Of a DNA stretch of 6,104 nucleotides, positions 1 to 5,774 are shown piece by piece. The notes below the pieces were generated by a model. That model saw nothing but the letters and a program-made list of their open reading frames with translations, did not search any database and was not told the DNA's origin. The translations under genes were made by a program, and so were the position numbers. The DNA lies in NCBI GenBank assembly GCA_020720965.1, contig DYNS01000188.1, forward strand, positions 1-6,104. Direction: 5' to 3'. The DNA is from Anaerolinea sp. (GTDB lineage Bacteria > Chloroflexota > Anaerolineae > Anaerolineales > Villigracilaceae). Position 1 is the first letter of the stretch. Every line of letters starts with the position of its first letter.

Positions 1-115
1 CGTTGGGTCCGATGATGGAGACGATTTCGCCTTCTTCCAGGCTGAAGTTCAATTTGTTGACGGCTATCAGACCGCCGAAGCGTTTGATGACGTTGGTTGC
101 TTGTAAGAGCGCCAT
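1..115 (-). CDS. livG: Branched-chain amino acid ABC transporter ATP-binding protein LivG, N-terminal part (runs off the left edge)
   Basis: Only the first 38 codons are present. They begin at an ATG (113-115) and read MALLQATNVIKRFGG, then a short strand region, ending in IIGPN. The last three residues begin the Walker A loop, which in this family reads GPNGAGKTT. Phe13 in the RFGG stretch is the usual A-loop aromatic that stacks on adenine, and FGG-hhAV is typical of LivG-type ATPases. The protein would be one of two cytoplasmic ATPases that power LivH/LivM; LivF would be expected just beyond the window. The start follows the livM stop after 3 bases. Its ribosome site GAGGA (123-127) lies inside the last livM codons, 7 bases from the ATG, so translation is probably coupled. 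LivG is preferred over LivF because of its place directly after livM and the FGG motif. The rest of the gene cannot be judged here. Confidence 0.93.
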   Translation of the reverse strand, partial: MALLQATNVIKRFGGLIAVNKLNFSLEEGEIVSIIGPN

Positions 116-118
116 AGG

Positions 119-1444
119 TTAGTCCTCGTGTAGTTCGCGGGCGCGGCGTTCCGCTGGCAGCAGACCTTCCTGCCGGAAAATCATCATCAGGATAAGGATG
201 AGCCCAAAGAGCAGGCGTTGATATTTGGCAGGGTCCAACTGGGTGGATAAATCTCGCCAGGCGAAGTTGATGAGGGGGATGACGGCATCGCTTTGGCGGA
301 GTTGGCTCAGGTAGAGCGAAAGCCCTTGCAAGATTTGCAGGTTAAGCACGACAACGGTCGCCGCGCCCAAAATAACGCCGGGGATGCTGCCCAAGCCGCC
401 CAGAATGACCATGGAGAGAACGCCGATGGACTGCATGAAGGAGAAGGATTCCGGGCTGACGAAGGTACGGCTCGCGGCGAAGAGAACTCCCATTGCCCCG
501 GCGAAGGAGGCACCGGAGGCGAATGCCAGCAACTTCATCTTGACGAGGGGGATGCCCATTGCTATCGCGGCGGTTTCATCTTCCCGGATGGCTGTCCATG
601 CCCGCCCAATTTTGGAGTCTTCCAGCCTTTGGGCAACAATGACGATGAGGACGATGAAGAACAGCGCGAGCAGGTAGAAAAAGACGTTGTATAGGTCGGT
701 GTCTTTAACGGTTTTGCCAATTAACCCGCCAAAAACGCTGTTAAAGGCATCTACCACAAAGCCGGGCATGGAGGGGCGCTGAATGGGGGTAATGCCCTGG
801 GGTCCGTTGGTGATGTTCCAGGGTTTATCCAGGTTGTTTGCCAGCACCCGAATCACCTCCCCAAAGCCGAGGGTGACGATGGCGAGGTAGTCGCCGCGCA
901 GGCGCAGGACGGGTAAACCCAGGGTAATGCCTGCCAGGGCGGCGGCGATGATGCCGATGAAGATGAACAGGTAGAAGAAATCACCGGGCAGGAGGAAGGG
1001 CAGGTTGGCAGGTTGAGTGCCGGGGGCGTAAAAAATGGCATAAAACTGTTGCGAGCCAAAGAACGCCCACATATACGCGCCAACCGCGTAAAACGCCACG
1101 TATCCGAGGTCTAACAGACCGGCAAAGCCGACCACGATGTTCAAGCCCAGAGCGAGGGCGGCGAAAACGCTAATTTGAAAGACAATTTCCAGGTAAAAGA
1201 TGTTACGCACGCCCAGCACCGGCATAATGACCAGGGCAACGACCAGGGCGGTAATGAGTTTGAAGGGTTTGCTGGTTTTGAAGGCGTACAGACTGCCAAC
1301 GGAAGAAAGGTATAGCAAAAAGGCAAAGGTGGAACGAGGGTTAAGGTACACCAGGGTTGTGCCAACTGCCACATGCAAAAGGGTGAGGATGTAGGGGGCG
1401 TAGCCCTGGTTGAGAGAACGAAGGAAGGGTTTGATGGCTTGCAT
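119..1444 (-). CDS. livM: Branched-chain amino acid ABC transporter permease LivM
   Basis: This 441-residue integral membrane permease would form a heterodimer with LivH to carry branched-chain or related amino acids across the cytoplasmic membrane. An N-terminal hydrophobic part (about residues 15-80) precedes the conserved family core. The core starts near FAALALGLNIVVGFAGLLDL (94-113) and includes LRLRGDYLAIVTLGFGEVIR (180-199). The ATPase-contacting loop is at about 279-298 (IGRAWTAIREDETAAIAMGI), followed by the ILGGLGS turn (348-354) and the usual end FRQEGLLP (423-430). The open frame can be extended to a TTG at 1471, but that would overlap livH and lacks a ribosome site. The ATG at 1444 has GAGGAG six bases upstream and is the likely start. 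The length is near that of E. coli LivM, which also has an N-terminal extension. It lies 10 bases after livH and 3 bases before livG. No frameshift is visible. Confidence 0.95.
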   Translation of the reverse strand: MQAIKPFLRSLNQGYAPYILTLLHVAVGTTLVYLNPRSTFAFLLYLSSVGSLYAFKTSKPFKLITALVVALVIMPVLGVRNIFYLEIVFQISVFAALALGLNIVVGFAGLLDLGYVAFYAVGAYMWAFFGSQQFYAIFYAPGTQPANLPFLLPGDFFYLFIFIGIIAAALAGITLGLPVLRLRGDYLAIVTLGFGEVIRVLANNLDKPWNITNGPQGITPIQRPSMPGFVVDAFNSVFGGLIGKTVKDTDLYNVFFYLLALFFIVLIVIVAQRLEDSKIGRAWTAIREDETAAIAMGIPLVKMKLLAFASGASFAGAMGVLFAASRTFVSPESFSFMQSIGVLSMVILGGLGSIPGVILGAATVVVLNLQILQGLSLYLSQLRQSDAVIPLINFAWRDLSTQLDPAKYQRLLFGLILILMMIFRQEGLLPAERRARELHED

Positions 1445-1450
1445 CGGTCG

Positions 1451-1456
1451 CTCCTC
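1451..1456 (-). promoter_or_regulatory. Ribosome-binding site of livM (decides the start)
   Basis: On the minus strand GAGGAG sits six bases before the ATG at 1444 and overlaps the livH stop codon (TGAGGAG). This supports the ATG over the upstream in-frame TTG at 1471. It also suggests that ribosomes ending livH restart on livM. Confidence 0.85.
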
Positions 1457-2630
1457 AGGCTTTCTGCCCAACGTTTTCGCCCATCAGCCCTTGTGGGCGG
1501 AAGACGAGAACGAGAATGAGAATGGCAAAGGCGAAGATGTCTTTGTATTCGGTGCCTGCTGCGCCCATGGTAAAGGCGGACATGAAGGTTCCGGCGAAGG
1601 TTTCCAGCATCCCCAGCACAATGCCGCCCAGAAGCGCCCCCGTCAGGTTGCCAATGCCGCCCATGACGGCGGCGGTGAAGGCTTTCATGCCGGGGAAGAA
1701 GCCGACAAAGGGGTCTATGCGGGTGAACTTGAGGGCGTACAGAACGCCCGCCGCCCCGCCCAAAGCCCCGCCGATGAGGAAGGTGAGCGAGATGATGCGG
1801 TTTACGTCAATGCCCATCAGACTGGCGGTTTTTCGGTCTTGCGCCACTGCCCGAATGGCTTTGCCGACTTTGGTGGCGTTCACCAGGTAGTTCAGCACAA
1901 CCAGCATGATGAGCGCGGCAATCACTACGATGGCGGATTTGATGGGGAAGCCCAGGTTGACATTTGCCGTGCCGATGCTCATTTGCCCCATCACAACCCG
2001 GGTGTCGAAGTTGCCAAAGGTGGGGAAGGTGCGGTTGAATTGCCCGGTTGTCAGGCTTTCCACAAAGCGGATGACATCCTGCAGGAAGAAAGAGACCCCA
2101 ATGGCGGAGATGAGCGGCACGAGGCGGGGTGCTCCGCGCAGGGGGCGGTATGCAATCCGCTCTACGGTGATGGCAAGCGCTCCCGCGCCAATCATCCCGG
2201 CGATGATGGCAACGATGAGCCAAAGGTAAGACATAAAGAGCGATTCGGTGGGGATGACTTTGGCTATGGCGAGGGTGGTAAGTAGTTCCACGCCGATAAA
2301 CGCCCCCACTGCAAAAATTTCGCTGTGTGCGAAGTTGATAAATTCCAAAACGCCATACACCATCGTGTAACCGAGGGCGATGGCGGCATAGACAAAGCCG
2401 ATGGTCAGACCGTCAATGAGCACCTGAGGCAGGTTGCTGAGGGTGTAAGTGAGCAGGGGCATTTTGTACTTGGCTAAAAATGTCTGCCCCACAACGGTCT
2501 GGTCTAAAATGAGAGCCAGGGCAAGCACTACCAGGGAGAGAACGAGAGCGCTGCCGAAAGAAAATACCAGAGTCTGCCAGATTGGACGCAAGATTTCTTT
2601 TATGTTGATGCGCTTCAAGAATGAGTCCAT
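1455..2630 (-). CDS. livH: Branched-chain amino acid ABC transporter permease LivH
   Basis: This 391-residue inner-membrane permease is the partner of LivM. The family core begins at about residue 70 and shows the LivH hallmarks: GLTIGFVYAAIALGYTMVYG (74-93), INFAHSEIFAVGAF (98-111) and ERIAYRPLRGAPRL (157-170). The ATPase-contacting loop is at about 256-275 (GKAIRAVAQDRKTASLMGID), then AVMGGIGNLTGALLGG (321-336) and the terminal FRPQGLMG (377-384). The frame stays open upstream to 2780, but that part would run through the terminator-like hairpin and into the binding-protein gene. The ATG at 2630 has AAAGGA five bases upstream (2636-2641) and is chosen. Compared with E. coli LivH, whose core starts within its first 15 residues, there are about 60 extra N-terminal residues with one additional hydrophobic stretch (about 21-42). 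The gene is 112 bases after the binding-protein gene and 10 before livM. Confidence 0.95.
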   Translation of the reverse strand: MDSFLKRINIKEILRPIWQTLVFSFGSALVLSLVVLALALILDQTVVGQTFLAKYKMPLLTYTLSNLPQVLIDGLTIGFVYAAIALGYTMVYGVLEFINFAHSEIFAVGAFIGVELLTTLAIAKVIPTESLFMSYLWLIVAIIAGMIGAGALAITVERIAYRPLRGAPRLVPLISAIGVSFFLQDVIRFVESLTTGQFNRTFPTFGNFDTRVVMGQMSIGTANVNLGFPIKSAIVVIAALIMLVVLNYLVNATKVGKAIRAVAQDRKTASLMGIDVNRIISLTFLIGGALGGAAGVLYALKFTRIDPFVGFFPGMKAFTAAVMGGIGNLTGALLGGIVLGMLETFAGTFMSAFTMGAAGTEYKDIFAFAILILVLVFRPQGLMGENVGQKA

Positions 2631-2635
2631 GAGTA

Positions 2636-2641
2636 TCCTTT
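2636..2641 (-). promoter_or_regulatory. Ribosome-binding site of livH (decides the start)
   Basis: AAAGGA on the minus strand lies five bases before the ATG at 2630. It selects this start over the earlier in-frame start-like codon at 2780, whose reading would cross the hairpin region and overlap the end of the binding-protein gene. Confidence 0.75.
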
Positions 2642-2648
2642 GGCGAAC

Positions 2649-2679
2649 AATCCCTCGCCGGGTGCTGTGCGAGGGGATT
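2649..2679 (-). other. Second hairpin in the binding-protein/livH leader
   Basis: The arms AATCCCTCGC (2649-2658) and GCGAGGGGATT (2669-2679) pair over ten bases with one bulged G, around a ten-base loop. It lies directly downstream (in transcription) of the T-tract of the first hairpin and ends seven bases before the livH ribosome site, leaving that site free. It lacks its own T-tract, so it is not a classic terminator. It may protect the 5' end of a processed livHMG message, but that is inference. Confidence 0.5.
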
Positions 2680-2681
2680 GT

Positions 2682-2722
2682 AAAAAAAGAAAATTTCCCT
2701 GGCTCTCCGGGGAGAGCCAGGG
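2682..2722 (-). terminator. Intrinsic terminator/attenuator between the binding-protein gene and livH
   Basis: A perfect dyad pairs CCCTGGCTCTC (2697-2707) with GAGAGCCAGGG (2712-2722). Only four bases lie between the arms, and these are partly pairable. In the minus-strand transcript the stem is followed by AAA and then a T-rich run with four T, one C and seven T (2693-2682). It begins 20 bases after the binding-protein stop codon. Because livH, livM and livG follow at once on the same strand without an obvious new promoter, it most likely ends only part of the transcripts, or shields the 3' end of the binding-protein message. That would give more binding protein than permease. Confidence 0.8.
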
Positions 2723-2742
2723 ATGCGCGTGCGAGAAGAGTC

Positions 2743-3981
2743 TTACGGGGCGGGCGGGGCGATATCCAGGGTTTGGACAACCGCGTTTTCAGACCATTTG
2801 GCGGGGTCGGCGGATTTGACCTGGATGATGAAGTATTTCGCCAGGGTTACATCGCCGATGCTGTTGAAGGTGTAGGTTCCGGTGATGCCGGGGAAGTCTT
2901 TGAGGGCGCGGATGGCTTTGGCAACGGCTTCGCGGGTGGGGGTGTTGTTGCCGTTGTCTTTGGCAGCCTGTTCAATGGCGGCGAGGCAGATGGCAGCCGA
3001 GTCGTATGCCTGGGCGGCGAAGGGTTGCGGGTCGCTACCGAATTTGGCTTTGAAGTCTTCCACGAACTTGGCGGTGCCAGCGTACACAGAAGCGGGACCG
3101 GAAACGGTGGAGTAGTACAAGCCGCTGCCATCCAGCAGGGAGGCACCGCCGATGCCGACCAGGTCGGAAGAGTCCATACCATCGGGACCCATCAGCAGAC
3201 CCATGAAGCCTTTTTCGCGTGCCTGTTTGAAGAGCACGGAGGCTTGCGGGTACAGACCGCCGAAGTAGAGCATGTCCGGGTTGGCGCTGATGAGCGGGGT
3301 GAGGAGCGCGTCAAAGTTGGCTTTTTCTTCGGTGCCTTCAAAGCCCAACACTTCCATGCCGTTCTTTTCGGCTTGCTGTTTGAAGAATTCGGCGATGCCC
3401 TGACCGTAAGCGGTCTTGTCATGGACGATGAAGACGCTCTTTACGGCTTTTTCTTTGGCAAAGTCTGCGCCGACTACGCCCTGCACGTCATCACGACCGA
3501 CCAGGCGGTTTACTTCGCCGTAGCCGCGAGTGGTGACTTTGGGGTTGGTGTTGGCGGGGGAGACGTTTGCCAGACCAGCGTTGTGATATTCTTCCGAAGA
3601 CGGAATCTGCACGCCGGAGTTGTAGTGACCGACTACGCACAGGATGGCGGGGTCGGCAACGATGTTTTTGGCGTTGGCAACACCGGCATCCGGGTTTGCC
3701 TGGTCGTCAAAGGGGGCAATTTCCAGTTTGAAGCCCATACCGGTCAGGTTGCCGCCGAGCTGTTCCAGCGCGAGTTCTGCGCCGCGTTTGATGTCCACGC
3801 CGATGACGGAAGCGTCACCGGAGAGCGGGGACTGGGTGGCAATCTTGATGGTCTTGTCGCCGGTGGCGGGTGCTTCGGCGGCGGGGGCATCGGTCGCCGG
3901 GGCAGCGGGAGCGCCGCAAGCCGCAAGCAACATGCTGGCAACCATCAGGGCTGCCAAAAGGGAAAATAAACGTTTCTGCAT
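2743..3981 (-). CDS. livK: Branched-chain amino acid ABC transporter substrate-binding lipoprotein (LivJ/LivK type)
   Basis: This 412-residue extracytoplasmic receptor would hand amino acids to LivHMGF. A lipoprotein signal occupies residues 1-22: Lys3-Arg4, a hydrophobic core, then lipobox LAAC with Cys22 to be lipidated. A low-complexity Ala/Pro linker (24-41) tethers the two-lobed domain. The mature part matches the E. coli LivJ/LivK pattern as I remember it: GHYNSG (118-123) where LivJ has GHLCSS, SPANTNP (141-147) where LivJ has SPGATNP, AYGQG (191-195) and YFGGLYPQ (239-246). These are ligand-pocket segments in LivJ, so Leu/Ile/Val-type specificity is likely. Other amino acids or amides cannot be excluded, because this family also binds urea and short amides. 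The ATG at 3981 has AGGAGG (3987-3992) five bases upstream, a strong site. It is the first gene of the operon. Its promoter is predicted at 4046-4074, and a hairpin with T-tract follows it. Confidence 0.95.
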   Translation of the reverse strand: MQKRLFSLLAALMVASMLLAACGAPAAPATDAPAAEAPATGDKTIKIATQSPLSGDASVIGVDIKRGAELALEQLGGNLTGMGFKLEIAPFDDQANPDAGVANAKNIVADPAILCVVGHYNSGVQIPSSEEYHNAGLANVSPANTNPKVTTRGYGEVNRLVGRDDVQGVVGADFAKEKAVKSVFIVHDKTAYGQGIAEFFKQQAEKNGMEVLGFEGTEEKANFDALLTPLISANPDMLYFGGLYPQASVLFKQAREKGFMGLLMGPDGMDSSDLVGIGGASLLDGSGLYYSTVSGPASVYAGTAKFVEDFKAKFGSDPQPFAAQAYDSAAICLAAIEQAAKDNGNNTPTREAVAKAIRALKDFPGITGTYTFNSIGDVTLAKYFIIQVKSADPAKWSENAVVQTLDIAPPAP

Positions 3982-4011
3982 CTCTTCCTCCTCTAGGAAT
4001 TAATGAAAGAT

Positions 4012-4036
4012 TGGGTTTGCTTATACATCAAACCCA
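4012..4036. promoter_or_regulatory. Inverted repeat at the start of the liv leader (operator or 5' hairpin candidate)
   Basis: TGGGTTTG (4012-4019) and CAAACCCA (4029-4036) form a perfect eight-base inverted repeat with a nine-base spacer. It lies a few bases downstream of the predicted liv transcription start (near 4039) and about 20 bases before the ribosome site of the binding-protein gene. It could be a repressor operator for an amino acid-responsive regulator, or a stem at the 5' end of the mRNA. The arms match no operator I can name. Confidence 0.5.
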
Positions 4037-4045
4037 TCGTTATAA

Positions 4046-4074
4046 ATAATACTGCTATTTAGTTGCTTTCGCAA
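4046..4074 (-). promoter_or_regulatory. Predicted sigma70-type promoter of the liv operon
   Basis: On the minus strand, -35 TTGCGA (4069-4074) and -10 TATTAT (4046-4051) are separated by exactly 17 bases. They match the consensus at four and five of six positions. The predicted start near 4039 leaves a leader of about 58 bases before the binding-protein ATG. The surrounding stretch (4041-4062) is markedly A/T-rich compared with the coding DNA. This is sequence-based prediction only. Confidence 0.55.
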
Positions 4075-4145
4075 GTCACCATTTGGGCAATCTCTGGGAT
4101 GTTTTTCTTCAGGGGTGGGCGCGATAGGCTCTGGCGGGCGTGATG

Positions 4146-4160
4146 TTTACGAATTGTAAA
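4146..4160. promoter_or_regulatory. Small dyad over the -35 box (possible operator)
   Basis: TTTAC (4146-4150) and GTAAA (4156-4160) are inverted five-base half-sites five bases apart, with an AATT core. The left half-site coincides with the predicted -35 box, a position suited to repression. The arms are short and chance occurrence in an A/T-rich stretch is plausible, so confidence is low. Confidence 0.25.
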
Positions 4161-4174
4161 AATCCATGTATGAT
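4146..4174 (+). promoter_or_regulatory. Predicted sigma70-type promoter of the membrane protein/M20 peptidase unit
   Basis: TTTACG (4146-4151) and TATGAT (4169-4174) are separated by 17 bases. They match the -35 and -10 consensus at four and five of six positions. Transcription would start near 4181, giving a leader of about 28 bases that contains AAGGAG (4196-4201), seven bases before the ATG at 4209. The -35 boxes of this promoter and the divergent liv promoter are about 71 bases apart, close enough for shared control. Confidence 0.55.
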
Positions 4175-4208
4175 GATGCAAACCTATTTCTAGAGAAGGA
4201 GAGCAAAT

Positions 4209-4649
4209 ATGTTTTCGGCTGTTGCAGTCATTGGAGTTCTTGCCGTTTTAGTCGTCATTGGGGTGGCTGTCCTCGCCTTTCGCACCAGGGAAGATATAAA
4301 CCTGACCCCGCAGAGCAGCGAAAAGCCGGATTGGGTGAGACACCTGCCTCCTCCCGAAACCCTCGCCGCTAGCCAACAGGATGGGGATGTGTTTCAGATA
4401 TTCGACCATGATGAAGGTGAGCGGGTCGCCGCGCCTTTTGCGGAGCAAATTGAAGATATTCTGCGGGCAGAACTGGCAAAAGACCCCCACTTGCAAGCCC
4501 TGCATGTGGATTTAGGCACCGCCCCGGATGGCAGCCTGGAAATTTGGCTGGGCAAAGAGAAATTTACCGATATCCAATCATTACCGGATGCCCGCCTGCG
4601 AGCCGCTTTTGCCGAAGCGGTGCGGCGCTGGCAGGAGCATGAGGGTTAA
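4209..4649 (+). CDS. Small single-span membrane protein of unknown function
   Basis: I do not recognise this 146-residue protein. It opens with an uncharged hydrophobic segment (about residues 3-24) without a lipobox or obvious signal-peptidase site, followed at once by RTRED. The positive charges after the segment suggest an N-out, C-in signal anchor with the rest in the cytoplasm. A polar, Pro-rich linker (about 30-60) leads to a compact acidic domain. By eye this has a helix (about 77-91), two strands (97-102 and 109-114) with a DGS turn, and a final amphipathic helix (126-143, PDARLRAAFAEAVRRW). AAGGAG lies seven bases before the ATG. The stop is followed after three bases by the start of the M20 peptidase gene, so the two are almost certainly co-transcribed and a functional link is likely. 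A real gene is supported by the start signals and tight spacing; its role is open. Confidence 0.85.
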   Translation: MFSAVAVIGVLAVLVVIGVAVLAFRTREDINLTPQSSEKPDWVRHLPPPETLAASQQDGDVFQIFDHDEGERVAAPFAEQIEDILRAELAKDPHLQALHVDLGTAPDGSLEIWLGKEKFTDIQSLPDARLRAAFAEAVRRWQEHEG

Positions 4650-4652
4650 CCT

Positions 4653-5774
4653 ATGAATTTTGTATCTCGTCTTCCTCAAATGTTGCAGATGTTGAAGAAA
4701 TTTGTTGAAACTGAATCGCCCTCCGAGGAGAAAGAACTGGTTAACCGGATGGGCGCTTTGGTGGCGGAAGAATGTCTGCGCCTGGGTGCTGCCCTGGAGA
4801 CTTTCCCCAACCCCAGCCGGGGCGACCATCTGGTTGCACGCTGGAACGCCTCTGCGCCCGGAAAGCCGATTTTGCTGATGCATCACATGGATACCGTTTT
4901 TCCCGCCGGGACCATTGAGACCATGCCTTTTCGCACCGATTCGCAGAAAACATACGGACCGGGGGTTTTGGATATGAAAGGTGGAATCGTCATCAGCCTG
5001 GCGGCAATTGCGGCTTTGCAGGAAGCCGGTCAGTTTACCCGCCCGGTGACGGCGCTTTTTACTTCTGATGAAGAAGTGGGCAGTGGAACATCACGCGGGT
5101 TGATAGAGCGCCTGGCGGCGCAAGCCAGCCTGGTACTGGTGTTGGAATCTGGGCTGGTGGACGGTTCGTTAAAAACCTGGCGCAAAGGCGTGGGCGATTT
5201 TCGGGTGGCGGTGCATGGGCGCGCGGCGCATTCCGGCGGCGAGCATGAGAAAGGGCGCAATGCCATCCGCGAGCTGGCGAAACAGATTTTGGAAATTGAA
5301 ACCTGGAGCGATTATGCGCGCGGAACAACCGTCAACGTGGGGGTTGTGCGGGGCGGCACGGCGGAAAATGTCGTTCCGGCTTTTGCCGAGGCGCGGGGAG
5401 ATATTCGGGTAACGCAACCTGCTGAGGCGGAGCGGATTCTTGCCTCCCTTTTCGCTTTGCAGCCCGCCTTTGCCGATACCCGCCTGGAAGTGCGGGCAGA
5501 GATGAACCGCCCGGCTATGCCGCAAGATGACCTGATGTTGGCAACTTTTGCAAAAGCTCGCCAAATTGCGGCGGGCATTGGGCAAGACCTGAAGGCGGGC
5601 GGTTCTGGCGGCGCCTCGGATGCTAATTTTGTCTCCCCACTTGGCGTTCCGGTGTTGGATGGGCTTGGCTCTGCGGGCGCGGATTACCATTCCGAGAGGG
5701 AATGGATTTATACCGATAGCCTGGCGGAGCGGGCGGCGTTGATTGCGGCTCTGCTGCGTGAGTGGGATGATTAG
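4653..5774 (+). CDS. M20-family zinc metallopeptidase (carboxypeptidase G2-like)
   Basis: This 373-residue protein has no signal peptide and is predicted to be a cytoplasmic, two-zinc hydrolase. It would cleave a C-terminal amino acid, or an N-acyl/N-carbonyl amino acid bond. The order and spacing of ligands fit Pseudomonas carboxypeptidase G2: His78 and catalytic Asp80 in HHMDTVFP, bridging Asp107 in YGPGVLDMKGG, general base Glu140 and ligand Glu141 in SDEEVGSG, ligand Glu165 in VLESG, and His346 in ADYHSE. The dimerisation/lid domain (about 178-290) carries His193 in AAHSG. The protein looks intact and of normal length for the family. The ATG is 3 bases after the preceding stop, with GAGGG (4641-4645) as the ribosome site inside the upstream gene. 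Exact substrate is unknown: glutamate-releasing carboxypeptidase, dipeptidase, aminoacylase and acetylornithine-deacetylase-like activities are all possible. Divergence from a Liv importer suggests amino acid salvage. Confidence 0.93.
   Translation: MNFVSRLPQMLQMLKKFVETESPSEEKELVNRMGALVAEECLRLGAALETFPNPSRGDHLVARWNASAPGKPILLMHHMDTVFPAGTIETMPFRTDSQKTYGPGVLDMKGGIVISLAAIAALQEAGQFTRPVTALFTSDEEVGSGTSRGLIERLAAQASLVLVLESGLVDGSLKTWRKGVGDFRVAVHGRAAHSGGEHEKGRNAIRELAKQILEIETWSDYARGTTVNVGVVRGGTAENVVPAFAEARGDIRVTQPAEAERILASLFALQPAFADTRLEVRAEMNRPAMPQDDLMLATFAKARQIAAGIGQDLKAGGSGGASDANFVSPLGVPVLDGLGSAGADYHSEREWIYTDSLAERAALIAALLREWDD

Noticed and set aside
113..121. The nine-base string TAACCTATG occurs at both the livM/livG and the small-protein/M20 junctions
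   Set aside because: It is probably coincidence: both are a stop codon plus a three-base gap plus ATG, the flanking bases differ, and there is no sign of duplicated DNA.
1445..1471. Nine-residue N-terminal extension of LivM from a TTG start
   Set aside because: It overlaps the end of livH and has no ribosome site, while the ATG at 1444 has GAGGAG at good spacing.
1410..2285. 291-codon plus-strand open frame opposite livH
   Set aside because: It is an in-register antisense shadow of livH. The translation is rich in Gly, His, Glu and Asp with no recognisable motif.
2631..2780. Fifty-residue N-terminal extension of LivH
   Set aside because: It would translate through the two hairpins and overlap the end of the binding-protein gene. 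The ATG at 2630 has its own ribosome site.
3700..3920. GC-rich Ala/Pro coding stretch that looks repeat-like
   Set aside because: It is the low-complexity linker after the lipobox plus normal codon bias, with no exact repeat unit.
2449..3969. 506-codon plus-strand open frame opposite the binding-protein gene
   Set aside because: Its codons are exactly in register with the minus-strand binding-protein codons, so it stays open because TTA, CTA and TCA are rarely used there. The product is Gly/Val/Asp-rich low-complexity sequence without family features, and the minus-strand frame is a clear LivJ/K-type protein.
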